A stretch of DNA of 64,000 nt from positions 1-64,000 of the forward strand of contig NZ_SCMP01000007.1 of the NCBI RefSeq assembly GCF_005502935.1. Direction: 5' to 3'. Positions 8,713 through 18,151 of this stretch are shown piece after piece (the first letter of the stretch is position 1; each line of letters starts with the position of its first letter). The notes below the pieces were generated by a model. It saw only the letters and a program-made list of their open reading frames with translations, was not told the origin of the DNA and did no database searches. Source of the stretch: Pseudomonas sp. 2FG (GTDB lineage Bacteria; Pseudomonadota; Gammaproteobacteria; Pseudomonadales; Pseudomonadaceae). Position numbers and translations under genes: made by a program.

Positions 8713-9420
8713 ATTGATTACCCAGGCTTTTTAGCGGGCCGCCACAATAGAGAAAAGCCCCCGCAGAAGCCAGACATCTGACCGCCCGATGGGCACCGCA
8801 CGTCTGTTAATGCCGCGAATTCGCCCACAAACGCGCCCGAAGGCCTGAGCGGGGCAATAAAGCTGAACATTTGGCCGAAAAACGCCCTGCAGAACAGTGG
8901 TTCAGCTTGGGCCGGGGCAGCGCCCCTTTCAGCAGGCCAAACGTAATCGTTGTGTAGAGGGTTGAGCGGCATGGATGCCGCGCAAGCTGCGATGGGCCAG
9001 GGATGGCCCTTCGCGGCGGGCCCTCGGAGCGGCGATGGAGTGAGGGAACCCGGCGCGCAGCGCAGGGCCGGATGGCGGGGCAAGCCCTCTTGGTTACTTC
9101 TGGGGCGACTGCCAGAAGTGACCCGCCGTAAAGGCGGAACAAGATCGTAAGGCCAGCGAAAGTGCGGCGTTTGTACGCAGCTGGTGGGTTACGGCCTGCG
9201 GCCTAACCCACCCTACGCGACTGCCAGAAGTAACCCGCCGTAAGGGCGAAACCATAGCGATGAGGCGACGCAGATGCGGCGTTCGAGTGCGCTATCAAGC
9301 GTTAGCTGCACTATCGCTTCGCGGCTGAAGCCGCTCCTACAAAAGCAGACGGCGGCGGTTCGCGATCATTGGCGTACTACCTTCGGCGAGTAGCGCCCTA
9401 CGCAGCCTTGTCACTAAACG
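8713..9420. repeat. Repeat-rich 700-bp intergenic region
   Basis: No supported gene. It holds several Pseudomonas-type intergenic repeats: a GC-rich block at 8990-9110; two related copies of a CGACTGCCAGAAGTGACCCG unit (9107-9172 and 9218-9282) about 110 bp apart; a hairpin at 9184-9211 (GTGGGTTA ... TAACCCAC); and an inverted REP at 9316-9344 (CTTCGCGGC ... CCGCTCCTACA). Short open frames in it (for example 8950-9150) are repeat by-products. Confidence 0.65.
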
Positions 9421-12400
9421 TCAGGCCTCCACCAAACTCCATTGTTTGCTCACACGCTTATCCGACACCGGCAGCTTGGTGCCCAGTTGCTGGGCAAACA
9501 GCGACACGCGATATTCCTCCAGCATCCAGCGATAGAGCACCAGCTGCGGATCGCGCTTGCCTTCCTGCGCATGCTTGGCCGCGCGCGCCTGGTACTGGGC
9601 CCAGCAGGCGTTCAGCTCGCCGCTCCAGACCCGGTCTTTCTGCAGCTGCGCGGAAAGTTTGTCGAAGCGCTGCTCGATGGCTTTCAGGTAGCGCGGCAAC
9701 TCCTTCAGCCACTCCGCCGGGGTTTCACGGACGAAACCCGGATAGACCAGGTTGGCCAACTGCTGCTTGATATCGTTGAGCGCCACCGCCTGGGCCAGGT
9801 CGATCTTGCCTTTGAAGCGTTTCTGCAAGGCGTGCCAGAGCTTGAGAATCTCTAGGGTCAGGCGCGCCAGGCGCTCGGCATGCTCGGTCCAGGCGCCGCG
9901 CTTCTGCTCGGCCAGGGCCAGCAGCCCGACGCCATCGCGCGGCAAGTTGCTTTCGCCCTCCAGCACGCAGCTGTCCAGGCTCGCCAGCAGGATGTCTTCC
10001 ACCAGCGCCTCGACCCGGCCCAACTCGCGGTGCAGCAGGCCCAGGTCGGTCAGCCCCGGCAACTTGCCACGGAGGAACTTGGCCGGTTCGGCCAGCTGTT
10101 GCAGCAACAAGCGCTGCAAGGCCCGGCGATGCTGGTACTCGGCCTCGGCCTGGGTCGGGAAGCGCCCCTCCTTGACCGTGCCGCCCTCTTCCACCAGCGC
10201 CGGATACACCGTCATCGACAGCCCGGCGATCTTCTGTTGGGTTTTCTCGGCCACCGCGGCGAACCGCTTGGCCTCCACCGGCCGCTGTTCTTTCTCGGTG
10301 CGCTGCACCGCCAAGGCCGCCTGGCTGGCCTCGGCGAAACGGGCCGTCAGCTCGGCCAGGTCGCGGCCTTCACCGAGGAACTTGCCCTGGGCATCGACCA
10401 CTTCCAGATTGATCCGTAGGTGGCTGTCCAACTGCAGAGCGGCATCACGCCAGGCCTCCTCGCCGACGCGCACCCCAGTCATCCGTAGCAGCTCGCGGCC
10501 GAGTGCTTCCGGCAACGAGCCTTCGGCGAAGCCGATGCGTTGCAGCGCGGCCTTGACGAAGTCCGGCACCGGCACGAAGTTCTTGCGCACGGCTTTTGGC
10601 AGGTTGCGTACCAGGGCGATGCACTTGGCTTCCAGCAGGCCCGGCACCAACCACTGCAGACGCTCTGCTGGTAATTGCGGCAACAAGGGCGCCGGCACCC
10701 GCAGGGTCACGCCATCGCGTGGGTGATTGGGTTCGAAGTGGTAGGTCAAGGGCAGTTCCAGCTCGCCCAGGCGCAGCTTGTCCGGGTAGTGCGCGGCGGT
10801 GACTTCGCTGGCGTCCCGCGCCAGCACATCTTCCTCGCGCATGATCAACAGTAGCGGGTTCTTCGCGCTCTCGATCTTGTACCAGCTCTCGAAGGTCGCG
10901 GCCTGGTGGATCTCGGCCGGCAGGCGCGCCTCATAGAAGGCGAACAGGGTTTCCTCGTCGGCCAGGATATCGCGCCGGCGGGCCTTGGCCTCCAGCTCGT
11001 CGAGCAGCTCCAGCAGCTCTTTATTGGCGCTCAGGCACTTGGCGCGGGATTGAATCTCGCCGCGCACCAGGCCTTCGCGAATAAACAGCTCGCGCGACAC
11101 CAGCGGGTCGATCGGCCCGTAATGCACCGGGCGGCGCCCGACCACAATCAGGCCGTAGAGGGTGATCTGCTCGTAGGCGACGACCTGCCCACGCTTCTTC
11201 TCCCAATGGGGTTCGAAGTGATTCTTCTTGATCAGGTGGCTGGCCAGGGGTTCGATCCAGTCCGGCTCGATCTTCGCCACCTGGCGGGCAAACAGCTTGG
11301 TGGTTTCCACCAGCTCGCCGGCCATCAGCCATTGCGGGCGTTTCTTGCCCAGGCCGGATGAGGGGTGAACCCAGAACCGCCGCTGGCGCGCGCCGAGGTA
11401 ATCGCCGTCTTCGGTTTTCTGCCCGATCTGGCTGAGCAAGCCCGACAGCACCGCCTTATGCAGCCTGGGGAAGTCCGCCGGCTCTTGGTTCAGGCTCAGC
11501 TGCAAGTCGCGGCAGATCAGGCTCAACTGCCGATGGGAGTCGCGCCACTCGCGCAACCGCAGATAGTTCAGGAAGTTCTTCCGGCACCAGCTGCGCAGCG
11601 CGCTGGAGCCCAGCGCCAGGCGTTGCTCTTCGAAACCGCGCCAGAGATTGACCAGCCCGGCGAAGTCGGAGTCCGCGTCTTTCCACTGCGCGTGGGCCTG
11701 ATCGGCGGCCTGCTGACGTTCCGGTGGCCGCTCGCGCGGGTCTTGCACCGAGAGCGCACTGGCGACCACCAGCACCTCTTGCAGGCTGCCTTGCTTGGCC
11801 GCCTCCAGCAGCATCCGGCCCAGGCGCGGGTCCACCGGCAGGCGCGCCAGTTGGCGACCCAATGGCGTCAACTGGCCTTCGCGATTGACCGCCGACAGCT
11901 CCTGCAGCAGGTTGAAGCCGTCGCTGATGGCCTTGCCATCCGGCGGCTCGATAAAGGGAAAGGCATCGATCTCGCCCAGGCGCAGATGGAGCATCTGCAG
12001 GATCACCGCCGCCAGGTTGGTGCGCAGGATCTCCGGGTCGGTGAAGGCCGGGCGGCCGTTGAAATCCTCTTCGCTGTACAGGCGCACGCAGAGCCCTGGC
12101 TCGACCCGCCCGCAACGACCCTTGCGTTGATTGGCGCTGGCCTGGGACACCGCCTCGATCGGCAGGCGCTGGACCTTGGCGCGGTAGCTGTAGCGGCTGA
12201 TCCGCGCGGTGCCGCTGTCGATCACGTAGCGAATGCCCGGCACGGTCAGCGAGGTCTCGGCGACGTTGGTGGCCAGCACCACGCGACGGCCCGGATGCGA
12301 TTGGAAAATCCGCTGCTGCTCGGCCGGCGACAGGCGCGCATAGAGCGGCAGAATTTCGGTGTGCTTGAGCTGAGCCTTACGCAGCATCTCCGCCGCGTCG

Positions 12401-13332
12401 CGGATCTCCCGCTCGCCGGGCAGGAACACCAGCACATCGCCGGGGCGCTTGCCTTCACTGCGTTCCAACGCCGCCAGTTCATCCAGGGTCGCGAGGAGCG
12501 CCTGATCGACCGACAAATCATCTTCGAGCCTATTACCCTCCTCGTCCTGCTCGGCCGTCAGCGGGCGATACCAGGTGTCGACCGGGAAGGTGCGCCCGGA
12601 GACTTCGACGATAGGCGCAGCGTTGAAGTGCTGGGAGAAGCGCGCCAGGTCGATGGTCGCCGAGGTGATGATGACTTTCAGATCGGGGCGACGCGGCAGC
12701 AGGGTTTTCAGGTAGCCGAGGAGGAAGTCGATGTTCAGGCTGCGTTCGTGGGCTTCGTCGACGATGATGGTGTCGTACTTTTCCAGGTAGCGGTCGTGCT
12801 GGGTTTCCGCCAGCAGGATGCCGTCGGTCATCAACTTGATCAGGGTGTTGGCGTCACTCTGATCCTCGAAACGCACCTGATAACCGACCAAGGCGCCCAG
12901 CGGCGTCGCCAACTCCTCGGCGACCCGCGTGGCCACACTGCGCGCGGCGATGCGGCGCGGCTGGGTGTGGCCAATCAGGCCGTGCCGACCACGGCCGAGC
13001 TCCAGGCAGATCTTCGGCAACTGGGTGGTTTTGCCCGAGCCGGTTTCACCGGCGATCACCACCACTTGATGCTTTTCGATGGCCGCCTTGATCTCGTCGC
13101 GCTTGGCGGCAATCGGCAAGGCGTCGTCGTAGCGGATCGCCGGCACGCTCAGCCGGCGCGCCTCGACCTTGGCGCAGGACTGCTGGAAGCGCTCCAGCCA
13201 TTGCGCCTGCCTGGCTTCGTCCGGCTGCTTGCGCAGTTCGTGCAACTGGCGACGCAGGCGATGCCGATCGGCCAGTAGGGTCTGCTCGAGGTTTTTCAGC
13301 AGGGAGTCGAAGGCGGGAATCGGGTCGGTCAT
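9421..13332 (-). CDS. hrpA: ATP-dependent RNA helicase HrpA
   Basis: A 1,303-residue DEAH-box helicase of normal HrpA length. Motif I GETGSGKTTQLPKICLELG is near residue 95, the DEAHERSLNIDFLLGYLK motif II region is near residue 192, SATI is motif III, and the helicase C domain has TNVAETSLTVPGIRYVIDSG and QRKGRCGRVEPG. HA2/OB domains and the long HrpA-specific C-terminal DUF3418 region follow. HrpA acts on ribosome-bound mRNA (known to relieve collided ribosomes in E. coli) in the cytoplasm. The gene stands alone on the minus strand, with repeats downstream and the amidohydrolase remnant upstream. Confidence 0.95.
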   Translation of the reverse strand: MTDPIPAFDSLLKNLEQTLLADRHRLRRQLHELRKQPDEARQAQWLERFQQSCAKVEARRLSVPAIRYDDALPIAAKRDEIKAAIEKHQVVVIAGETGSGKTTQLPKICLELGRGRHGLIGHTQPRRIAARSVATRVAEELATPLGALVGYQVRFEDQSDANTLIKLMTDGILLAETQHDRYLEKYDTIIVDEAHERSLNIDFLLGYLKTLLPRRPDLKVIITSATIDLARFSQHFNAAPIVEVSGRTFPVDTWYRPLTAEQDEEGNRLEDDLSVDQALLATLDELAALERSEGKRPGDVLVFLPGEREIRDAAEMLRKAQLKHTEILPLYARLSPAEQQRIFQSHPGRRVVLATNVAETSLTVPGIRYVIDSGTARISRYSYRAKVQRLPIEAVSQASANQRKGRCGRVEPGLCVRLYSEEDFNGRPAFTDPEILRTNLAAVILQMLHLRLGEIDAFPFIEPPDGKAISDGFNLLQELSAVNREGQLTPLGRQLARLPVDPRLGRMLLEAAKQGSLQEVLVVASALSVQDPRERPPERQQAADQAHAQWKDADSDFAGLVNLWRGFEEQRLALGSSALRSWCRKNFLNYLRLREWRDSHRQLSLICRDLQLSLNQEPADFPRLHKAVLSGLLSQIGQKTEDGDYLGARQRRFWVHPSSGLGKKRPQWLMAGELVETTKLFARQVAKIEPDWIEPLASHLIKKNHFEPHWEKKRGQVVAYEQITLYGLIVVGRRPVHYGPIDPLVSRELFIREGLVRGEIQSRAKCLSANKELLELLDELEAKARRRDILADEETLFAFYEARLPAEIHQAATFESWYKIESAKNPLLLIMREEDVLARDASEVTAAHYPDKLRLGELELPLTYHFEPNHPRDGVTLRVPAPLLPQLPAERLQWLVPGLLEAKCIALVRNLPKAVRKNFVPVPDFVKAALQRIGFAEGSLPEALGRELLRMTGVRVGEEAWRDAALQLDSHLRINLEVVDAQGKFLGEGRDLAELTARFAEASQAALAVQRTEKEQRPVEAKRFAAVAEKTQQKIAGLSMTVYPALVEEGGTVKEGRFPTQAEAEYQHRRALQRLLLQQLAEPAKFLRGKLPGLTDLGLLHRELGRVEALVEDILLASLDSCVLEGESNLPRDGVGLLALAEQKRGAWTEHAERLARLTLEILKLWHALQKRFKGKIDLAQAVALNDIKQQLANLVYPGFVRETPAEWLKELPRYLKAIEQRFDKLSAQLQKDRVWSGELNACWAQYQARAAKHAQEGKRDPQLVLYRWMLEEYRVSLFAQQLGTKLPVSDKRVSKQWSLVEA

Positions 13333-13481
13333 CAGGCAGCCGTGGACGGTTTCATGAAGGGCGCGATTGTCGCAGATTTCGCCGATAGGCGGCCAAACCG
13401 TTGCCCCCCTGCCAACCCACTGGCGCCCTGCCCGGCGGGCGAGTGCGCGCTACCAGAGCTGGAGTGCGCCCGCACAGCGCC

Positions 13482-15147
13482 TCAGAAGGCCGCGTCGCGG
13501 TAGACCTCCTCGCCGCCGAGCAGGGTCCAGAGTACCTTGGCTTGGCCGATCTGCTGGACCGGCAGCTCGAAGATGTTCTGGTCCAGCACCACCAGATCGG
13601 CCTGCTTGCCGACCTCCAGTGAGCCGGTTTCATCCTCTTGGCGCAGGGTATAGGCGGCGTCCAGGGTGTAGGCCTGCACCGCCGCTTCCAGGTTCGGCAG
13701 GCTGCGCTTACCCAGACTCAGGGCGTTCTGCATGATGCCCAGGGGCGACAGCGGGTTGACGTCCCAGTCGGAACTCAGGGTGACGCGCGCACCGGACTCA
13801 TACAGCTCACGCAGCGGCAGCATCTGGTAGGCGCGCTGGCCGATCATCGGCACGTTGTCCTTGAGGAAGGACGGGGCGAAATACGGACTCGGCTGGAAGT
13901 CGGCAATGACGTTCAACTCACGAAAGCGCGGAATATCGTCGTTATCGACCAACTCGACATGAGTGATGCGATGGCGGCCCTTACCGCCGGTGGCCCCGAT
14001 GGCATCCAGGGCATCGCTGACGGCTTGGTCGCCGATGGCATGGATATGCATGTCAAAACCGGCCTTGCTTAGCTCGCGGGTGTAGCGTTCGAGGCGCCGC
14101 GGTGTGAAGTAGTACAGGCCTTTAGGATCGACGCCGGGCAAGCTTTGGTTATAGGGTTTTTGCAGCCGCGCTGTGGTGTTGTGAGTGATGCCGTCGACAT
14201 AGAACTTGATCTGGGTGACGCGCAGCAGGCTGTCGTCATCACCAGGCTGATACATGGCCTTGAGCTCGGCCAGCTGCTCGTCGTCATCCAGCGTCGGGTA
14301 GGCCCACAGACCCAGCGAGGTGCGCGCCTTCAGCTCGTCGTTACGCGCGGCCTTCTGCCAGGCGTCGAGATAGCCGCGACGCCAGAACACCCGGGCATCG
14401 GCCACCGAGGTGATGCCGTTCTGCGCCAGTTCGTCCTGGCCGGCCAGCACCGCCTGGTAATACACCTCTTCGAGCGCCTTGGACGGCGGCAAGGCCTTGT
14501 CCAGCGCCAGGTCGCCGGCGTTGTCCAGCACCAGGCCGGTCGGCTCGCCGTCCTCGCTGCGCAGGATCACGCCGCCAGCCGCGGTCGGGAGTATCGGCAT
14601 CGATGCCCGCCAGTTCCAGTGCCTTGGAGTTGAGCCAGTAGGAGTGTGAGGTTTCCTCCATCATCGCCACCGGACGCTCGGGGATGATGGCGTCCAATAG
14701 TTCTCGCGGGGTCTTTTTATCCTCCAGCAGGCTGTGCAGGGCGAAGCCCCAGCCCAGCAGCCACTCGCCGTCATCCTTGCTGTTGCAGGCTTTTATCTCC
14801 TGCAGCCACTGCTGCACCCCTTCCGCGGAGTCCAGCTTGCAGTCGCCCTGGGCTTCCGAGGAGGCGTCCAGCACATGGGCGTGGGTATCCTGGAAGCCGG
14901 GCAGGACCAGGCGCCCCTCGAGGTCGACCTGCTCGGTTTCTTCGTCGACATACTCCGCCAGCTCATCCTCATCCCCTACCGCGAGGATCTTGCCGTTCGC
15001 GTCTATGGCCAGCGCGCTGGCCCAGGGCTGTTTGGAATTGACGGTGTAGATATGGCCGTTGTGCAACAGCTGGGCGGCCGGTTCTGCAGCCCACAGGCCG
15101 GAACTGGCGAGCATCAGCAATCCGCTAATCGGCAAAGAAATGCGCAT
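13482..15147 (-). pseudogene. Amidohydrolase (YtcJ/metallo-dependent hydrolase 3 family), frameshifted
   Basis: Two overlapping frames together make one secreted amidohydrolase. The N-terminal part (start 15147) has a signal peptide (LPISGLLMLASSGLWA), LLHNGHIYTVN and the metal motif GFQDTHAHVLD, and continues in frame to ELAGIDADTPD. The homologous sequence resumes in the next frame at AGGVILRSEDGEPTGLVLDN and runs to the normal C-terminus (TGSLEVGKQADLVVLDQNIF, stop at 13482). The switch lies between about 14570 and 14600 and needs one inserted base or two deleted bases relative to an intact gene. It lies downstream of the OprD gene. It could be a true pseudogene or a sequencing error, since both halves otherwise look well conserved. 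Confidence 0.75.
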
Positions 15148-15279
15148 GAAAACACCTCATAAAAAACATCAAGACCAGCCCAGCAGGCCGAGATTTGTTC
15201 ACACCCAACACCAGGGTCGACGTACAAAGGTCGTCGCCCCGGGGGTGAGCCACTCGCTGCCTTGCAGGTCAGTACAGGG

Positions 15280-16740
15280 TTACAGAATATCCAGCGGGTA
15301 CGAGGTGATGATGCGAATCTCGTCGTTGTCAGCGCCGGAGTTGGTGCTGTTCATGGCGCTATTGCCACGATAGGTGGCTTGGCGCAGGGTCACCGACAGA
15401 TCCTTGGCCGGGCCGTCTTGCACGACATAGGCGACCTGGATATCGCGTTCCCATTCTTCGCCGTCTTGCAGATCGTTATAGAAACCGTAAGCGCCCGCCG
15501 CATCGGCATGGCTGCCGTCTGCTCCGGTGCCTTTGACGTAGCGGGTCATAAAGCTCAGGCCAGGAACACCAAAGCTGCTGGCGTCGAGGTCATATTGCAG
15601 TTTGTAGGACTTCTCGCCTGGAGCGTTGAAGTCGGCAAACTGTGAGGAGTTGGCCAGCCAGATCGAGCCCGCCGGATTGAACTTACCCGCACCGGTCTCT
15701 ACCCCCAGATAGTCGAAGGGCGTGCTGCCATTGATGCGCTGGTGGGCGAAGGTGAAGCTGTGCGCGCCGGTGACCAAGGCCAAGGCCATGCTGTAGGCAT
15801 CGGTGTTGATCTTGCCGGCTTTGGCATCCCCGGCATCGTCGGTTTTGTAGTAGGCGATGCTGGTATTCAGCGCGGTTTCTTCACCCAGCGCCCAGCTGTG
15901 ATACAGGTCGGCGTAGTACTGTTGCCACACATCCTCATAATTGGACGCATGCAGGCCGCCCGACAGGGTGTCGCTGAAGCTGTAGTCGCCGCCAATATAG
16001 TCGGCGCGATTAAACTTAGTCTGGCCGTAAGTGGTGCCCAGATTGCCATCTTGATTGCTGCTGTTTTCGGCATTGCCCGAGGTGAAGTGACCGCCTTGCA
16101 GCGCCAAACCTACGATTTCGTTACTGCTGAGCATGGCGCCGGTGAAATGTTGCGGCATCAGATACAGGTCGCTGTAACCGAATACCGGGCTGTTCGGTTG
16201 CAGGTTGCCGGCTTTCAGTTCGGTTTCCGAAACCCGTACTTTGACTGCGCCGCCAGCCAGACCGTAGGCGTCCTGGCCTTGGCAGCTGCCGGTGATGGCA
16301 TCGCAATGGCTGCCACTGCCCGGCAACACGTTGCTGCCACCAGTGCCTGCGCCGCCAGTGAGGCGCACGGCGCCATTGGCAAAGGCGTCAATGCCAAAGC
16401 CAAGGGTGCCTTGGGTAAAGCCGGAGGTGAAGCTGAGCATTTCAGCCTGGCCCCACTCGTTGGCGTAGTTTTGGCTTGTATCGACGCCACCATTTGCGGC
16501 CGCGTTATTGTTATTTTTGAAGTTACGGTAGAAGGCGACGTTACGACTCAGCAAGGTGAGCGTGCTGTCTTCGATAAAACCTTTGGATTGGCCCTGGGTG
16601 GAACCCTGCATGCCTTGCGCCAGCTGCTCGAGCGCTGGGCCTTCGGAACCAACTTTCGAGCTTTCATCAGCGGCGTAAGCCAGTTGGCTGCTTGCTGCCG
16701 CAATGGCCAGCGCCAGCGCGCCGCACATCTTGATTTGCAT
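15280..16740 (-). CDS. OprD family outer-membrane porin
   Basis: A 486-residue substrate-specific porin. I chose the ATG at 16740 because AAGGAG lies 10 nt upstream and a signal peptide (MQIKMCGALALAIAAASSQL, then AYA) follows directly; an open frame extends further upstream without a ribosome site. OprD features include FIEDSTLTLLSRNVAFYRNF at the mature N-terminus, AGNLQPNSPVFGYSDLYLMP, QQYYADLYHSWALG and the C-terminal DNDEIRIITSYPLDIL. Members of this family admit basic amino acids, carboxylates or related small solutes. Its place just downstream of the exported agmatine-deiminase gene suggests that it passes agmatine or its product, but this is inferred from context. Confidence 0.9.
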   Translation of the reverse strand: MQIKMCGALALAIAAASSQLAYAADESSKVGSEGPALEQLAQGMQGSTQGQSKGFIEDSTLTLLSRNVAFYRNFKNNNNAAANGGVDTSQNYANEWGQAEMLSFTSGFTQGTLGFGIDAFANGAVRLTGGAGTGGSNVLPGSGSHCDAITGSCQGQDAYGLAGGAVKVRVSETELKAGNLQPNSPVFGYSDLYLMPQHFTGAMLSSNEIVGLALQGGHFTSGNAENSSNQDGNLGTTYGQTKFNRADYIGGDYSFSDTLSGGLHASNYEDVWQQYYADLYHSWALGEETALNTSIAYYKTDDAGDAKAGKINTDAYSMALALVTGAHSFTFAHQRINGSTPFDYLGVETGAGKFNPAGSIWLANSSQFADFNAPGEKSYKLQYDLDASSFGVPGLSFMTRYVKGTGADGSHADAAGAYGFYNDLQDGEEWERDIQVAYVVQDGPAKDLSVTLRQATYRGNSAMNSTNSGADNDEIRIITSYPLDIL

Positions 16741-16978
16741 TGAAACTACTCCTTGGTTTTTTATTTTTAGAAGACTGTCTACCCGCCAGCCGTTGGTCAG
16801 CGCCGAGGCGCGCGGGGAGCCCAGGCAAGGCAAGGCAAGGCTTGTCGGCGACGAAGGCGCGAACACAGATGTTTATCTCGCTCAATCGGGATATGGGCTA
16901 TTGCATCGCCGCGACAGCGGCTCGCCATGGGTTCGCCCGCACAATGATGAAAGCTGTGCGGGCTGGCCGCCTGGGCAG

Positions 16979-18103
16979 TCAAACCAGCGGCATGTTCTTG
17001 GTCACGCAGTGGATACCGCCACCGCCGGCGGCGATCGGGTCGATATTCACCTGCACCACCACGCGGCCTGGATACAGTTTGATCAGCAAGTCTTTGGCGA
17101 ACTTGTCGGCGGCGGTGTCGCCGAACTGCGGCACTATCACCGCACCATTGATCGGCAGGTAGTTGATATAGCCCGGGGCGAAGTCCGGGTTGTTCTGGGT
17201 GTAGACGTTGCTGCGCAGCTTCAAGGGTGGCGGCAGGGTGTGCACCTGCAGTTTGGTGCCGTCGGCATCGGTAGCGTTCTTGAGGATCTCCAGGTGGATG
17301 CGGGTCACCGCGTAGTCGTAGGACTTGGGGTCGTTGTCCAGGTTGGCCACCACCACGCCCTTGCTGGCGAAGCGCGCATAGAAGTCGACATGGGCATCGG
17401 TGATGTCCTTGCCCTTGATGCCCGGCAGCCAGATGATCTTGCGCAGGCCCAGATTGGCCTTGAGTTCCGCCTCGATCTGCGCCTTGCTCATGCCCGGATT
17501 GCGGTTGTCGTTGACCCAGCAGCTCTCGGTCATGATCGCGGTGCCGTGGCCATCCACCTCGATGCCGCCGCCCTCGCCGGTCAGCTGGCTGGCGATATAG
17601 GTGGCATAGGTCTCATAGCTGAGCGCATCGGCGACCTGGGTGTCGCTGGCATGCGCCTGCTTGTTGCCCCAGCCGTTGAAGTTGAAGTCCACCAGGCCAC
17701 GCCCGCCCTGATCGTCGACCACGAAGCAGCCGCCATAGTCGCGCATCCAGATGTCGTCCAGCGGCATGGTCAGGAACTTGATGTTAGTGGTGCCACATTT
17801 GCTCTTGGCCAGCGCCAGCTGGTTGGCGCGGCACAGCACTGTGACCGGCTGGTACTTGGCGATGGTCTTGGCCAGCAGGGCAACGCAGTTATTCACCGGG
17901 GTGGCCCAATCCTCCCAGACCGCTGCCGAGGCGCCAAAAGACAGGAAGATGCGCTCCTGCTGGGCGTTCTCATCCGGCATGTACCAGCTGCCACTGAGGG
18001 CTGCCCGTGCCCGCGGGGCATTCAACCCCAGGCCCATACTGGCCACCGCGCCGAGACCGGCCACGGCGGAAAGCTGCTTGATAAAGTCACGACGCGTAGA
18101 CAT
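16979..18103 (-). CDS. agu2A': Tat-exported agmatine deiminase-like enzyme (Agu2A')
   Basis: A 374-residue member of the agmatine/peptidylarginine deiminase family. The N-terminus MSTRRDFIKQLSAVAGLGAV is a classical twin-arginine signal, so the enzyme should fold in the cytoplasm and act in the periplasm or outside. Catalytic residues are preserved: MRDYGGCF (Asp), EGGGIEVDGHG, TDAHVDF (His-Asp) and the nucleophile Cys near the end in GGGGIHCVT. Family enzymes hydrolyse agmatine to N-carbamoylputrescine and ammonia. It lies 48 nt after the binding-protein gene, in the same order as the agu2ABCA' operon that I recall from P. aeruginosa PA14. Substrate certainty is moderate. Confidence 0.85.
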   Translation of the reverse strand: MSTRRDFIKQLSAVAGLGAVASMGLGLNAPRARAALSGSWYMPDENAQQERIFLSFGASAAVWEDWATPVNNCVALLAKTIAKYQPVTVLCRANQLALAKSKCGTTNIKFLTMPLDDIWMRDYGGCFVVDDQGGRGLVDFNFNGWGNKQAHASDTQVADALSYETYATYIASQLTGEGGGIEVDGHGTAIMTESCWVNDNRNPGMSKAQIEAELKANLGLRKIIWLPGIKGKDITDAHVDFYARFASKGVVVANLDNDPKSYDYAVTRIHLEILKNATDADGTKLQVHTLPPPLKLRSNVYTQNNPDFAPGYINYLPINGAVIVPQFGDTAADKFAKDLLIKLYPGRVVVQVNIDPIAAGGGGIHCVTKNMPLV

Positions 18104-18151
18104 GGATTCTTCTCGCTCTGCTTTGTTGTTTTTGTCTGGTTGCCGCCCGCG

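Noticed and set aside
8950..9150. 66-codon plus-strand frame
   Set aside because: Falls within dispersed intergenic repeats that often give rise to spurious gene calls in Pseudomonas.
11365..13278. 637-codon plus-strand frame opposite hrpA
   Set aside because: Antisense shadow of a well-supported helicase gene; no recognisable protein features.
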